Source: Clavaria fumosa (Eukaryota > Basidiomycota > Agaricomycetes > Agaricales > Clavariaceae). Taken from it: a stretch of DNA of 64,000 nucleotides. The notes under the pieces are model-generated. The model saw only the letters and a program-made list of their open reading frames with translations, had not been told where the DNA came from and did not search any database. This document shows, in pieces, positions 49,106 through 62,061 of this stretch. The stretch is taken from contig OX637799.1 of NCBI GenBank assembly GCA_951802425.1, positions 3,472,001 to 3,536,000 on the forward strand. The letters run 5' to 3'. The translations under genes and the position numbers were made by a program. How positions within the stretch are numbered: the stretch's first letter is position 1; every line of letters starts with the position of its first letter.

Positions 49106-49808
49106 TGTTACAACCCCATCTGATCACATAAGCACAATCCCTGCTCTGGACTCCAGACTCCATACCAACTCCAGCCATCTCTGATCCACTCCTCTGTAAC
49201 TCCACACCCTCTGCTCTGCACCTTCCTTGGACTCCATTCCACTGTCCTTCAGACCTTTCATACTTTGTTCTAGAACCTTCTCCCCTCATCCCCTCATTCT
49301 GTCCACCAATGGGAGGATGCCCATGACCCATGGGAATCATCTTTTGTTGTTGTTTCTTTGTTCCAAGAAAATTGCACAGGCACATGTGGTGAAACTCTCC
49401 TAGTAAGTTGATATATACTATGTTTGAAGTACTCCTATACTCCTGTCCTTACAGTATAAGATCCTACCTGTATTTCCCTGTTCTCCAGTTCAAATATTAA
49501 CATCTCTTGGCTCCAAACATCCCTGAGCTTTCATCCTCATTGTCCTTGACATTCTCCATGTCATCCAACCAACTCTGAGTAACTCTGGCAGACTCCAACA
49601 GAATTTGGAGTTTGACTTCTGTTTTTGATCTTCTTCTTTGGTGTTGTTTCTGTCTGACAAATAGGGACATGTATATATGTGGCAGCACAACACATACATT
49701 GAGGCCATAGTCCCATAAGTTTCTGCTTATGCTATCTCTTTTCCATTCATCTGACATTGGACTCTTATCTATATATCTCTGCTCTGCTAACTACTCTGCT
49801 GCATGACA
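49106..49808 (+). repeat. CpG-depleted LTR of the first gypsy family
   Basis: Begins TGTTACAACCCCATC after the purine tract and ends near GCATGACA. It aligns throughout with the 725-bp LTRs at 21-24.7 kb, with CG pairs replaced by TG or CA. Confidence 0.85.
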
Positions 49809-50191
49809 CCAACACTGACTTAGTACTTGATATTTGTTACTGTTATCATTACCAGTTTGCTGAGGGCTTGCCCTAAGCCTTTATGATGAAGGCAGATTAT
49901 CTAATGTAACAAATGTAACAGTATGCATTAAGAAAAAGTGTACTGTATTATATAATTGATTTGTACAGGACTGCTAACTGGCATGTAAAAGAACAGCACA
50001 CTTTCCCACATAAAAGAACAGCTATATCTGCACCATGTCTGTGACTGAATGGGTTCAATACCAAGTGATCTGGGCATTTTGTAACCAGATAATTAAATGA
50101 CATGGGGGTCAACATGTAAAGCAAAATAGGGGAAGGGGAGGGGCTCCAAATGGCTTGTTAGAAGTGGTATCAGTACGAACAAAGAACCAAA
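49809..50191. other. 3' flank of the left JmjC gene; shares words with the right gene's 3' flank
   Basis: No gene. GTACAGGACTGCTAACTGGC (about 49968) is the reverse complement of sequence in the 3' flank of the right JmjC gene (about 62070-62090), showing that the two genes share their 3' UTR origin. AGAACAGCACAC...ACATAAAAGAACAG (about 49993-50020) recurs in the same orientation at about 63130-63165. Confidence 0.6.
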
Positions 50192-53100
50192 TCAACTTCT
50201 CCTTGGCCGCTTCACCACCTCAACATAGACATCATGCATGGCACGATTGAGGGCACGTTTGAGACCTGCAGGGCCTAGGTTAAAATAAATAAATAATTCA
50301 AAGGGAATGGGAAACCAACAATGAAACAACTCACCAACTGACTGGTCTTCATCAGCTGGGGGACATTCACTCAATGGGACTACAGAGAATTCACCACCTG
50401 TCCAGTCAAAAGTTTTGACATCATATGGAATGTCTGAGACACCACTCTTCATGTGATTAGTCAGTGGTGTCAACAGATCAGGCCGATGCTTTCTAAAATG
50501 CTCCATCATTTTGTTCTGGAAGGCCAACAACTTGAAAGATGGATTGGCCTTTGGGTGCAGTTCCTTGTACTTGCAGAGTCCCAGAGCCAATTTCAACAGT
50601 GTGAGATTGAAGATTATTCCCCTAGGACTCTGATACTTGTCCCCTGTCTTCAGTCGGTATCTCTTGCAGAAGTCATCTTGGAAGTTACTCCAGGTCTGGA
50701 CCAACTTAGCTCTTTGGGCTGCTTCCAGTTCAGGAATCCCTTCTGCAGTATATGCTCGGGGGTCATAGACCACACTAAGCTCCAATACATTGGCCAGGGT
50801 GACAACATCCAACAAACCAGTCATGGTCAGGACATTGAATGAGTGTGCTGAAGTTGTGGGAGACTGGTTTTGTCCTGGCAAAAAGAAAAAGATGAGACTT
50901 GAAAGCAAAGCAAATAGAAACTCACCCTTTAATTCCGTATACTCTACAATGGCCATTGCCAGCATTCGTCGAAGGAAGATGTCAGCTTCATACTGAAGTG
51001 TGTTGGTAATGTTGTAGAGCAACATCCCAGAGTGGATATGTGCCCAGCAGGTGTCACGAATGGTGGTTGTGGTGAACATGTGGCGGCCCAGGGTTACTGA
51101 GTTCTCAACTGTCACAACTAAGTGAGGTGTGTTTGGTCTCATGAAGCTGAGAGAAAGGATGTGAAAACAAATCTTACTAAATGGAGACATGACTCACAAG
51201 ACTGTCCCAGCCTGGAGAACCACAGCTTCATATTCAAAGCAAGGTGGGACACCACCATCTCTTGTCCACTCAACCCCATACATAGATGCCATGTCACCAT
51301 CTTGCCCCTGTGTCATGCAATCCCTTTTCTGTCTGCCAACCACCCAATACTTTGTGCCTGTAATGCTATCCACAATTGTCCCAAATCCCTTACCATCAAT
51401 ATGAAATGCAGTTGTTGCATTTTTCATGGCTGCTGTGGCCCATATAAGGCGATCTGTGGGGGGGTTGTCCTGTGTAAAACCAGGCAGTCCCCTTGTTTGT
51501 TGCCATGCCACTCCATGAGAGTACAGGTGACTAGAGTATTATTTTTCAGCTTAGAAAGCAAGCAAGGAATCAGCTACATACTGATATGGTAAAGCTTGCC
51601 GATATTCAATACCCAGAGGGAGATCCAACACATTGAGGATCCGACCCATCCCAGTAACTTGGCTTTGTGCATAAAAGTCCACAAGTGTCCCCTGGCTGTG
51701 ACGTAGTCCTTTTCCTGTCATTGGGAGGCTCATATCTGCACTCAATGGTAAGAATCTTGGTTCAAATAAGGAACAATCCACTTACCAACCATGTCCACTG
51801 TTCTGTGAACATTTGCATACATTTTGAGGGTGTTCAGAGTGAATCCCTCATCATGTAATGGTACTTTGAGCACCAAGATATGCCGATGGTGGAATATTTG
51901 CTGGATCTCCTGTGCTGATAGCCTGTTGAACTCCTCAAAGTTACAGACAAAGATGCTGGAGGGGGGAGGACATTTGTGATCATATCCCTGCTCCCAAGCA
52001 GATATGTGATGATGGGGTGGGTGGCCATCAATGTATCTAGCCTCAATACTCTGTTGGAGCTTTCTTATAATTGGATACTCAATCTCAGTCTTTGTAATGT
52101 CCATTAGCATCTAATAATATTTCAAATATAGATGTACTTACTGCATTTTCAGCAGTTTGGAAGTGCACCTCAATGGGCAGTGCATCACGGCATGGTAGAT
52201 AAGCTTGGAAGATGATCTCCTCATCAGACAACTATGGATAACTCGATATATCAGAGGTAAAAAGAGCTATTAATGAACACACACCTTGACCTCATCATCC
52301 ACATTGTCCAGAAGGGTGTTGCGTGTATAATGCTAAAAATTGTTAATGTAAAGAGAAAGCAATTCAGAAAAGTACTTACATCACCCTCCAAGTCAACATA
52401 TATAGGGTATTGCTTTGTCCCCTTGTGTTTAGCCTTTCCTTTTTTCAGATGCTGCTGCTCATTTTTAGACTGGTGGTGGGTTTGTGGTTTCCTGGACTGT
52501 GAAGGCTCCTCAACCTCAACCTCAACCTCCCCCTCCTCTCCACTCTCCTCTTGACTGTCCCCTTGACTCTCCTTTTCACTCTCCCCTTTGTGATAGACCT
52601 CATCTTCACCATCCTCATCCTCCATTTCAGCCTCCCCCTTGCCATCCTCATCATTATCCTCAACTTCCATTTCACTGTCAAGACCTTGGTCCTGACCTTG
52701 TTCTGCTATTGGCAATGAAGGTGATTTCTGAAGAGATGGCTCAGGGGATGAAGATGATGTTGTCAAGGGGGAGTTTGACATTGAAGTGGGTGATGAGGGT
52801 AGAGGGAGTCTCACATCCCTAGCAGCTGGGGTCACTGGAATTGCTGGAGTGGTTGGAGCAGATGAAGTTGCTGGAGGTGCTGTTATACCCAGGGCTGCTG
52901 GAGCTGCTGGAGTCATTGGAGCTGTTGGAGTGACTGGAGTAGCTGGAGGTGTAGTCTCTAGAGCAGCTGGGGTTGCTGGAGTGATTGGGGCCACTGGTGT
53001 TGGAGTGGCTGGTGAATCCTCTGTTGGAGCTATTGGTAATTTGGGACCCAGATTGCTACCCTTAGTTCTCACATGCAAGGAAGACAAAGTGAGAACATAC

Positions 53101-55026
53101 CAAGCATAAAACATTCCTTTTGTGCACACTCTTCCTGTGACAGTGGGTGAAACATGTCTATATCTCTATTGGAGTGTGATTAGCCAATATCCTCCCTGAA
53201 AATGCAGACTGACTGTGTCTCCTGTGTCTCTTGTGTCTCCTGAGGCCCTGCCCCTTCTTGGGTCTGCCCATCATCTTGTGATGGTGGGTGAAAAGTGTCC
53301 ACATCCCTATTGATGTGTGATTAGCTTGTAAGCTTGTATCCTCCCTGAAATTGCAGACTGACATCTGCTGTGTCTCTTCTTCCTGGGTCTGCTGCTCATT
53401 CTGTGGTGGTGGGGAAGAAATGTCCATGTCTCTATAGAAGAGTGATTAAATGGCATCCTCCCTGTGAATGCCAACTCACTGTGTCTCCTGTGCCTCTTGT
53501 GCTTCCTGAGGTGCTGCCCCTGTATTCTCATGCATCTCCCCTTCATTAGGAAGAAGTGCAGGTTGAATTTGGGGGAATAATACATCTGGTATATCACCTG
53601 AACCAAAGAAGTGAGTAGATGAACTCTGGATAAATGTGGAACATGCTCACGTGTAACAAACCAATCCTGTAATTGTGGTATGTTGCCTTTGCACTCAAGT
53701 GCTGCTCCCATCTCATGAAGTTCAATAACTTCAGCCTTGTACTCCATCCCACATGATGATCTTAGTAATGCCTTCCACATCATTTTCTCTATAGCCAGTA
53801 GTGAACTTGGCTTTCCACCAAGTGACTGTCCCAACTGGGCCAATGAATCATAAAGATTAACCCATAAAAGGATAATAAAAAGCTTAACTCACCAAAAAGA
53901 GCTGCTCTTTATTGATGGACTGTGAGGCACTATTCCGTGGCACTAAGAGGATGAGAGGGGAGATCGCCAGGGCAAGTTGTGTGTATTGGATTATGTTTCT
54001 TATCACTGCTGCATTGGTAAGACCAGCAGGCAGTGCAACTTGGTGATCTGCAGCCTGCCTGGTTTTCATTGTCAGCAGAAATTCAAGAATATTAAAAACT
54101 AAATGCACATATGAAGGCTGTGGAGTAGGTCACTTTGTGGACCCTGGCTCTTGAGGTATGACTTGACATTGAATTAGTTATGATCTGTGATATCCAAAGT
54201 AACACTCACTGGTCTAAATGCACTGACTGCAAAGGCTACAGAATGCCACTGTTCTAAAACATCATGTGTGGAGCGGTGAATAGCATGCTGGGATGCCTTG
54301 AGCAGGTTTGAAATCGTGGCCTTGAACCTGCGAGGCTCCTCAGCATCCCCCACATCCCCCACATCCACATCCCACACATCCAGGTCCTGGACTGTTGAAG
54401 TGCTTGCCTCTAGCACAGGAAGAGCAGGCAGGGCAGATATGAGAGGAGGGGCAGGAAGGGCAATATTATGTGGTGAATGTACAAGGTGCTGTATAGCCCT
54501 GTTGGCAGTTGATGGGACAATTGAAGTCCATTTCTCAAGATTTTTGAGGATTCTCTCCAGAGTGGGTGAGAGAGTTGGAGGGTGAGAGCGGGGGGTGGGA
54601 TGGAGAGCAGGATGTGGAGGCCAGTCTTGGACCCACAAGAGGACATCAAGGAGTTGGTACATAAGAATAATTTTACCAAAGTAGGCCTGTTCTAATGGTA
54701 TGGGTGTGTGGCTGATTTGGCTAGGGATCAAAATGGCAAGGACATAGGCATTTGCTTTGTCAACTGCCAGGGGTTCATTTTCAACTGTATCTATTTCTTG
54801 TGCAAGCATCTACAGACTATCAAGGACAGTAACTGTGCTGGTAAACCTGAACACTCACCTTGATGAGATTGTGTGCAGGAGAAGGAAGTACAGTTGGGCA
54901 GTGGCTTTCTACCCATGCAAGGAGAGGTCCTGGTTCATGAATGCACCCATTTCGCCATGGGTAAGACTTTAGGACAGAAGAATTGATTCGAATATCACGG
55001 AGGCAGTGGAATTGGGTTTGAGACAT
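50192..55026 (-). CDS. JmjC-domain dioxygenase-like gene (left copy), multi-exon
   Basis: JmjC proteins are Fe(II)/2-oxoglutarate oxygenases, often histone demethylases. The start ATG is at 55026. Coding blocks split by short introns continue to about 50192. The N-terminal half (55026 to about 53170) is of unknown fold. Next come short Gln/Glu/Thr/Pro-rich exons, an Ala/Pro/Thr-rich then strongly acidic region (about 53050-52450), and the catalytic half. The catalytic half shows DGHPPHHH, HRHILVL...DEGF, LDLPLGIEYR, and an iron-binding H-x-D in AFHIDGKGFGT (about 51405). It then has ITGTKYWVV and the distal histidine in MRPNTPHLVVT (about 51130). The HxD...H ligands are intact. This resembles JmjC families greatly expanded in mushrooms. 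The 5' half is essentially identical to the right copy; the 3' half is not. CpG is very rare throughout. I cannot prove every splice junction. Confidence 0.75.
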
Positions 55027-55150
55027 GACAGTATGTATGAGAGTGCTGGGAGTGTGTTATCAAGATTGGACCAAATGATGATAAACATGAACATTGTTCA
55101 TGTACTTACCTGACCTGCTCAAATAGAGTAGCTTTGTATTTGTTTAGGCC
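53170..55150 (-). repeat. Left arm of a ~2-kb near-identical inverted repeat
   Basis: Reverse complement of 57300-59285. Open frames of 211, 178, 95, 89, 74, 71 and 68 codons are residue-for-residue identical between arms, including intron sequence. Similarity drops sharply at about 53170 (right arm about 59285). Confidence 0.95.
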
Positions 55151-56440
55151 TCAAATATATTTGAGGCCTAAACAAGTACAAAGCTACTCACCTGACCTGC
55201 TCAATATATCTAAAGCCTAAACAAATACAAAGCTACTCACCTGACCTGCTCAATATATTGAAAGCCTAAACAGATACAAAGCTACTCACCTGACCTCATG
55301 ACTGGCTCAAATATATTTGAGGCCTAAACAAATACAAAGCTACTCACCTGACCTCATGACTGGCTCAAATATATTTGAGGCCTAAACAAATACAAAGCTA
55401 CTCACCTGACCTCATGACTGGCTCAAATATATTTGAGGCCTAAACAAATACAAAGCTACTCACCTGACCTCATGACTGGCTCAAATATATTTGAGGCCTA
55501 AACAAATACAAGCTACTCACCTGACCTGCTCAACATATTTAAGGCCTAAACACAAAGCTACTCACCTGACCTGCTCAATATATTTAAAGCCTAAACAAAT
55601 ACAAAGCCACTCACCTGACCTCATAACTGGCTCAAATATATTTGAGGCCTAAACAGATACAAAGCTACTCACCTGACCTCATGACTGGCTCAAATATATT
55701 TGAGGCCTAAACAAATACAAAGCTACTCACCTGACCTCATGACTGGCTCAAATATATTTGAGGCCTAAACAAATACAAAGCTACTCACCTGACCTCATGA
55801 CTGGCTCAAATATGTTTGAGGCCTAAACAAATACCAAGCTACTCACCTGACCTGCTCAATATATTTAAAGCCTAAACAAATACAAAGCCACTCACCTGAC
55901 CTCATGACTGGCTCAAATATATTTGAGGCCTAAACAAATACAAAGCTACTCACCTGACCTGCTCAACATAATTAAGGCCTAAACACAAAGCTACTCACCT
56001 GACCTGCTCAATATATTTAAAGCCTAAACAAATACAAAGCCACTCACCTGACCTCATGACTGGCTCAAATATATTTGAGGCCTAAACAAATACAAAGCTA
56101 CTCACCTGACCTGCTCAACATATTTAAGGCCTAAACACAAAGCTACTCACCTAACCTGCTCAATATATTTAAAGCCTAGACAAATACAAAGCCACTCACC
56201 TGACCTCATGACTGGCTCAAATATATTTGAGGCCTAAACAGATACAAAGCTACTCACCTGACCTCATGACTGGCTCAAATATATTTGAGGCCTAAACAAA
56301 TACAAAGCTACTCACCTGACCTGCTCAACATATTTAAGGCCTAAACAAATACAAAGCTACTCACCTGACCTGCTCAATATATTTAAAGCCTAAACAAATA
56401 CAAAGCCACTCACCTGACCACATCAGTGTCTCAGACAAAG
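55130..56440 (-). repeat. Satellite array of 50-58-bp units resembling mini-exon plus mini-intron, upstream of the left JmjC gene
   Basis: About 24 tandem units. Read on the minus strand (the sense of the left gene), each unit is GTTTAG | about 26-34 nt ending GAGGTCAG or GCAGGTCAG | GTGAGTAGC...TTTGTATTTGTTTAG. So each carries a consensus 5' splice donor (CAG|GTGAGT) and, 24 nt on, an acceptor-like TTTAG. Two unit types alternate: a longer one containing TCATGAGGTCAG and a shorter one. Confidence 0.95.
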
Positions 56441-56879
56441 GGGGCAAGGATTGGGTCAAATATAGAAATGGCTGGAAGGATCACATGGTTGTTGATAATT
56501 GTTAAATACTGTACTACTTGTTGTTGAAGTTCCAACTCATACCCCACCTTTCCCTGTTATAAAGTCTGCATGTGTGCCCTTCATTTATGTGTGTTCTGTC
56601 ACATTTCATTTTTGGTATCAGCCTTCCTTGCCAACTTGAAGGCAGACCCCAGCAGAACATGCTTATTGGGTTGACAAAGAGACCAGCAAATGGATGGCAA
56701 ACAAATGAAGTCATTCAGCACCTGTGCACATTGATAGGACCAGCAGTAACAGGACAAGTCTTCATTTCTGTCTTCTCAAGTCCTATTCTCTTCAGTGGCA
56801 ACAAGAGTCTGCACTGAACATGCATAAAAAGGTAATTTTTTAATTGTAAATAAATGACTGGGAGACACTGATGTGGTCA
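56441..56879. other. Unique spacer at the centre of the palindromic JmjC locus
   Basis: The only sequence between the two opposed satellite arrays. A short frame (56572-56817 plus, overlapping 56514-56714 minus) is open but has no recognised motif. It would be the shared promoter region if the satellites are part of the transcripts. Confidence 0.5.
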
Positions 56880-57330
56880 GGTGAGTGGCTTTGTATTTGT
56901 TTAGGCCTCAAATTTATTGAGCAGGTCAGGTGAGTAGCTTTGTATTTGTTTAGGCCTCAAATATATTTGAGCCAGTCATGAGGTCAGGTGAGTAGCTTTG
57001 TATTTGTTTAGGCCTCAAATATATTTGAGCCAGTCATGAGGTCAGGTGAGTAGCTTTGTATCTGTTTAGGCCTCAAATATATTTGAGCCAGTCATGAGGT
57101 CAGGTGAGTAGCTTTGTATCTGTTTAGGCCTCAAATATATTTGAGCCAGTCATGAGGTCAGGTGAGTAGCTTTGTATCTGTTTAGGCTTTCAATATATTG
57201 AGCAGGTCAGGTGAGTAGCTTTGTATTTGTTTAGGCTTTAGATATATTGAGCAGGTCAGGTGAGTAGCTTTGTACTTGTTTAGGCCTCAAATATATTTGA
57301 GGCCTAAACAAATACAAAGCTACTCTATTT
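56880..57330 (+). repeat. Satellite array upstream of the right JmjC gene, same unit in opposite orientation
   Basis: Seven to eight units of the same satellite, with CAGGTGAGTAGC donor-like words and TTTGTTTAGGC acceptor-like words on the plus strand, the sense of the right gene. Shorter than the left array, so array length is asymmetric while the adjoining gene arms are identical. Confidence 0.95.
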
Positions 57331-59285
57331 GAGCAGGTCAGGTAAGTACATGAACAATGTTCATGTTTATCATCATTTGGTCCAATCTTGATAACACACT
57401 CCCAGCACTCTCATACATACTGTCATGTCTCAAACCCAATTCCACTGCCTCCGTGATATTCGAATCAATTCTTCTGTCCTAAAGTCTTACCCATGGCGAA
57501 ATGGGTGCATTCATGAACCAGGACCTCTCCTTGCATGGGTAGAAAGCCACTGCCCAACTGTACTTCCTTCTCCTGCACACAATCTCATCAAGGTGAGTGT
57601 TCAGGTTTACCAGCACAGTTACTGTCCTTGATAGTCTGTAGATGCTTGCACAAGAAATAGATACAGTTGAAAATGAACCCCTGGCAGTTGACAAAGCAAA
57701 TGCCTATGTCCTTGCCATTTTGATCCCTAGCCAAATCAGCCACACACCCATACCATTAGAACAGGCCTACTTTGGTAAAATTATTCTTATGTACCAACTC
57801 CTTGATGTCCTCTTGTGGGTCCAAGACTGGCCTCCACATCCTGCTCTCCATCCCACCCCCCGCTCTCACCCTCCAACTCTCTCACCCACTCTGGAGAGAA
57901 TCCTCAAAAATCTTGAGAAATGGACTTCAATTGTCCCATCAACTGCCAACAGGGCTATACAGCACCTTGTACATTCACCACATAATATTGCCCTTCCTGC
58001 CCCTCCTCTCATATCTGCCCTGCCTGCTCTTCCTGTGCTAGAGGCAAGCACTTCAACAGTCCAGGACCTGGATGTGTGGGATGTGGATGTGGGGGATGTG
58101 GGGGATGCTGAGGAGCCTCGCAGGTTCAAGGCCACGATTTCAAACCTGCTCAAGGCATCCCAGCATGCTATTCACCGCTCCACACATGATGTTTTAGAAC
58201 AGTGGCATTCTGTAGCCTTTGCAGTCAGTGCATTTAGACCAGTGAGTGTTACTTTGGATATCACAGATCATAACTAATTCAATGTCAAGTCATACCTCAA
58301 GAGCCAGGGTCCACAAAGTGACCTACTCCACAGCCTTCATATGTGCATTTAGTTTTTAATATTCTTGAATTTCTGCTGACAATGAAAACCAGGCAGGCTG
58401 CAGATCACCAAGTTGCACTGCCTGCTGGTCTTACCAATGCAGCAGTGATAAGAAACATAATCCAATACACACAACTTGCCCTGGCGATCTCCCCTCTCAT
58501 CCTCTTAGTGCCACGGAATAGTGCCTCACAGTCCATCAATAAAGAGCAGCTCTTTTTGGTGAGTTAAGCTTTTTATTATCCTTTTATGGGTTAATCTTTA
58601 TGATTCATTGGCCCAGTTGGGACAGTCACTTGGTGGAAAGCCAAGTTCACTACTGGCTATAGAGAAAATGATGTGGAAGGCATTACTAAGATCATCATGT
58701 GGGATGGAGTACAAGGCTGAAGTTATTGAACTTCATGAGATGGGAGCAGCACTTGAGTGCAAAGGCAACATACCACAATTACAGGATTGGTTTGTTACAC
58801 GTGAGCATGTTCCACATTTATCCAGAGTTCATCTACTCACTTCTTTGGTTCAGGTGATATACCAGATGTATTATTCCCCCAAATTCAACCTGCACTTCTT
58901 CCTAATGAAGGGGAGATGCATGAGAATACAGGGGCAGCACCTCAGGAAGCACAAGAGGCACAGGAGACACAGTGAGTTGGCATTCACAGGGAGGATGCCA
59001 TTTAATCACTCTTCTATAGAGACATGGACATTTCTTCCCCACCACCACAGAATGAGCAGCAGACCCAGGAAGAAGAGACACAGCAGATGTCAGTCTGCAA
59101 TTTCAGGGAGGATACAAGCTTACAAGCTAATCACACATCAATAGGGATGTGGACACTTTTCACCCACCATCACAAGATGATGGGCAGACCCAAGAAGGGG
59201 CAGGGCCTCAGGAAACACAAGAGACACAGGAGACACAGTCAGTCTGCATTTTCAGGGAGGATATTGGCTAATCACACATCAATAG
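57300..59285 (+). repeat. Right arm of the ~2-kb near-identical inverted repeat
   Basis: Matches 53170-55150 in reverse complement, covering the promoter-proximal region and the 5' half of the JmjC gene, with exons and introns alike. Confidence 0.95.
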
Positions 59286-62061
59286 GGATATGGACATTTC
59301 CCACCCACTTCCACAGGACAAGGAGCAGACCCAAGAAGGGGCAGGGCCTAAGGAAACACCAGAAACAGAGGAAACACAGTGAGTGAACATTTTCATGGAG
59401 GACACAAGCTGATCATTCCTCAATAGAGATATTGATTTTCTTCACCCCCTGCCTCTGAATGACCCAAATGCATGGGATATAATACGCAATTTTGCAGCAG
59501 GCAATATCACACTGCCTCAGGCACAGGATCACCTACAGTTATGTCTGGGGTTGCAGTACAATGATAATGACTGGAAGCCCACTTTTGATGTGGTATTTGA
59601 AGCTGAGGAAGACACAGATGCAGCTATCAATGCAGTCAATTCATTGGCTGCAAAATACCTTCCCACTGCACCGCCTTTAACCTTCCTGAAATCTGCCTCA
59701 GCAAGTTCATCCCCAATATCATCTTTACCATCATCTCCAACTCAATCTGTGTACTTGCTTCCCACACCACCAATGTCCAGTCCCACAAGCACTTGGAAAC
59801 ATAGGAAATCTGCAAGAAAGTCTGGAGCAGGTCAAAGTAAGGAGTTAGGCAATAGTGTTGATGAAGAGGCCACAATGCTCTTTCCAGTTTACTATGATAT
59901 TGAAGGAGATGTGAGTCTTATTAAATAATGATGGGATATTATCTAACATTTGTTTTGAGCCTGAGGAACCAAATACCCTCATAAATGCCACAGATAACCC
60001 TGGAGTGAGTTTTTCTCCCTGTGACTGCCAATTTCTGCTGATATGCTTTATAGTTGTCACCCCCAGTGAAGATCCAAGCATATCTTCCAGATCCTAAAGC
60101 AGCACCTATCTCTATCCACTTCCAGACATCAAAGACCACTGTGAGTTAACTGCTCATCAGGCATGTACTATTCCAACACTGGTAAATACAGGCTAGCAAA
60201 GAAACTAGGCTGTTGGTGGACATCCATGCCAGTGTTGAAGCTGGATATGTTGATGGTCACCCACCTCACCACCATGCCTCATCTCGATGCATACCATTTG
60301 ACTTGCTGAACCCACCAGTGTCAAACATCTTTGTTACAACATACATGGAATTCCTGCAGCTCTCAACTAGGACTCTCCAGGACATCTTCCGGCATCGCCA
60401 TATTCTTGTTCTCAACACACCTCTCCAAGATGAGGGGTTCTCAATTTCAACATTGAGGAACTATGCAAATATCACAAGAACAAGAAGCATGATAGGTATG
60501 GTATGACTAATGCCATGGCCTAAATATGCTTACAAATTATACACAGATCAGTCCATCGACAGCACCAACAGTGAGCGACACTGCCATGGCACCCTGCTTG
60601 ACTTCTTCCATCACAGCCAAATGCCCAACAATGGACACATCCTCAATGTTCTTGACATACCACTTGGGTTGGAGTATCGACATTGCATACCCTACCAGTG
60701 AGTGTTCAATAAATCTGCACTGCCTGTGCTGAGACTTAATTTCCCTCACAAGTCACCTGAACTCCCACAGTATTGCATGGCAACAAACAAGAGGCACTCA
60801 TGGTTTTTCTCATGCCAATCCGCCCACCGATCACCTTATATGGGCTACAGCTGCCATGAAAAATGCAATGAGCTGGATTCACATTGATGCAAATGGTCTT
60901 GCCACTGCCATTGATGCTATCACTGGGACCAAATATTGGGTTGTTTGTCACCACCGCCACAATATGGAGTCCTGCTCAGCTGGGGATATGTCATCACCCC
61001 TTGCCTTTTCCACCACTGAGGTGGATGATGCAGCTACCTCATGTTTTGAGCATGAGGCTGTTATCATCCAGCCAGGCACCGTCTTGTGGGTGTACTTTTT
61101 ACATTTTATTCAATTTGCTAAATGTGAAATAGCTTCATGCGACCAAATACCCCACATTATGTGCTCACAGTTGACAACTCAATTGTGCTGGGTCGTCATA
61201 TGTATTGCACCTCAACTATTCGTGACTCATGCTGGGGCCACATCCACACTGGGGTGCTCTTACATGGTGTGACAAATACCAACCATTCAGAAACTGAGGT
61301 ATTGCTGTGGCGCATCTTGGCAATGGCAATTGATGAATATACCTCTCATGAATATATCCAAGATGGTCTGCCCCTAACTATTCTCCTTTCCTCTCCCCAT
61401 CTGATGCAAATTGACAGTGGGTGATCATTCAATAGACCCAACCACTGCTCAAGGCCTTTTGGACCTCATTGCACTTGGAAATGTGCTTGAGCTATGCTGG
61501 ACATATGACTTGGAGATCAAGGATCAAACAAGTTTGGAAGTAGGTGCACTTCAAAACATGATGAAGGCCCAGCGCACAGCAATTTTGAAGAAGTACATGG
61601 ACTTCCAGCAGTCCTTCAGCAAATCACAATGGCTCAAGATTGGAGAAGAGTTGGTGGATCCCCTATCTGCTCTATTCAACCCATCTATTGTTCACCTTGC
61701 TGTGACGATTTGCAAGTACAAGGAGGATGAAGACTCTTCCAACCCTGGTCTCTCACAGAGTTGTCTCCATGCAAGGATGGACAAGCACTTCTGCAAGCAT
61801 CATCCTAACCTCCTATTTCATTTTCGAGCAGAGATGGGCAAAGAGTTGAAAGATCTTCCCTATTGCAAAACCTTTGAGTGGACTGGGCCAGAATTTGTTG
61901 TCATCAAGAAAACTGTGAATGATACCCAAGGCACCCGGAAGCGAATTCATTCAGAAAGTGGTGAGCATGTCCCAATCACTCCCATCAGGCATTATTTAAT
62001 ATTTTCAGATGAGGAAAACAGCAAGCGGGCAAGGAGAATAGCTCTCACAGCACAGATCTAG
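57425..62061 (+). CDS. JmjC-domain dioxygenase-like gene (right copy), multi-exon
   Basis: Starts at ATG 57425 and ends at the stop at 62061. Its first ~1.85 kb is identical to the left gene. After about 59285 the same exon plan continues with diverged sequence: four repeated short Gln/Glu-rich exons; a DPNAW...DNDWKPTFDVVFE segment; a Ser/Pro-rich linker ending YYDIEGD; and AYLPDPKAAP...HFQT (about 60080-60125). Then follow DGHPPHHH, HRHILVLNTPLQDEGF, and an H-x-D in WIHIDANGLAT (His at 60880-60882, Asp at 60886-60888). ITGTKYWVV and the distal His in MRPNTPHYVLT (about 61155) complete the core. The C-terminal ~200 residues after the JmjC core are helical and basic at the end. The iron ligands are conserved, so catalysis is plausible. 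Substrate is unknown. Expression may be driven from the central spacer or through the upstream satellite. Confidence 0.78.
59020..59426 (+). repeat. Tandem exon-intron module duplication inside the right JmjC gene
   Basis: Exon starts at 59020, 59145, 59286 and 59427 follow TATAG or AATAG acceptors and repeat with a 125-141-bp period. Each module is a roughly 75-96-nt exon coding D-(M/V/I)-D...Q...TQE...ETQ and a short intron beginning GTSAGT and containing TTTTCAGGGAGGA. All modules have the same phase, so copies can be gained or lost without breaking the frame. The left gene has an equivalent, shorter series. Confidence 0.8.

Noticed and set aside
59845..60139. Minus-strand ORFs with an apparent domain (VFDVWKWIEIG...)
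   Set aside because: The plus strand here encodes the AYLP...HFQT block that aligns with the left JmjC gene, so the minus frame is a shadow.
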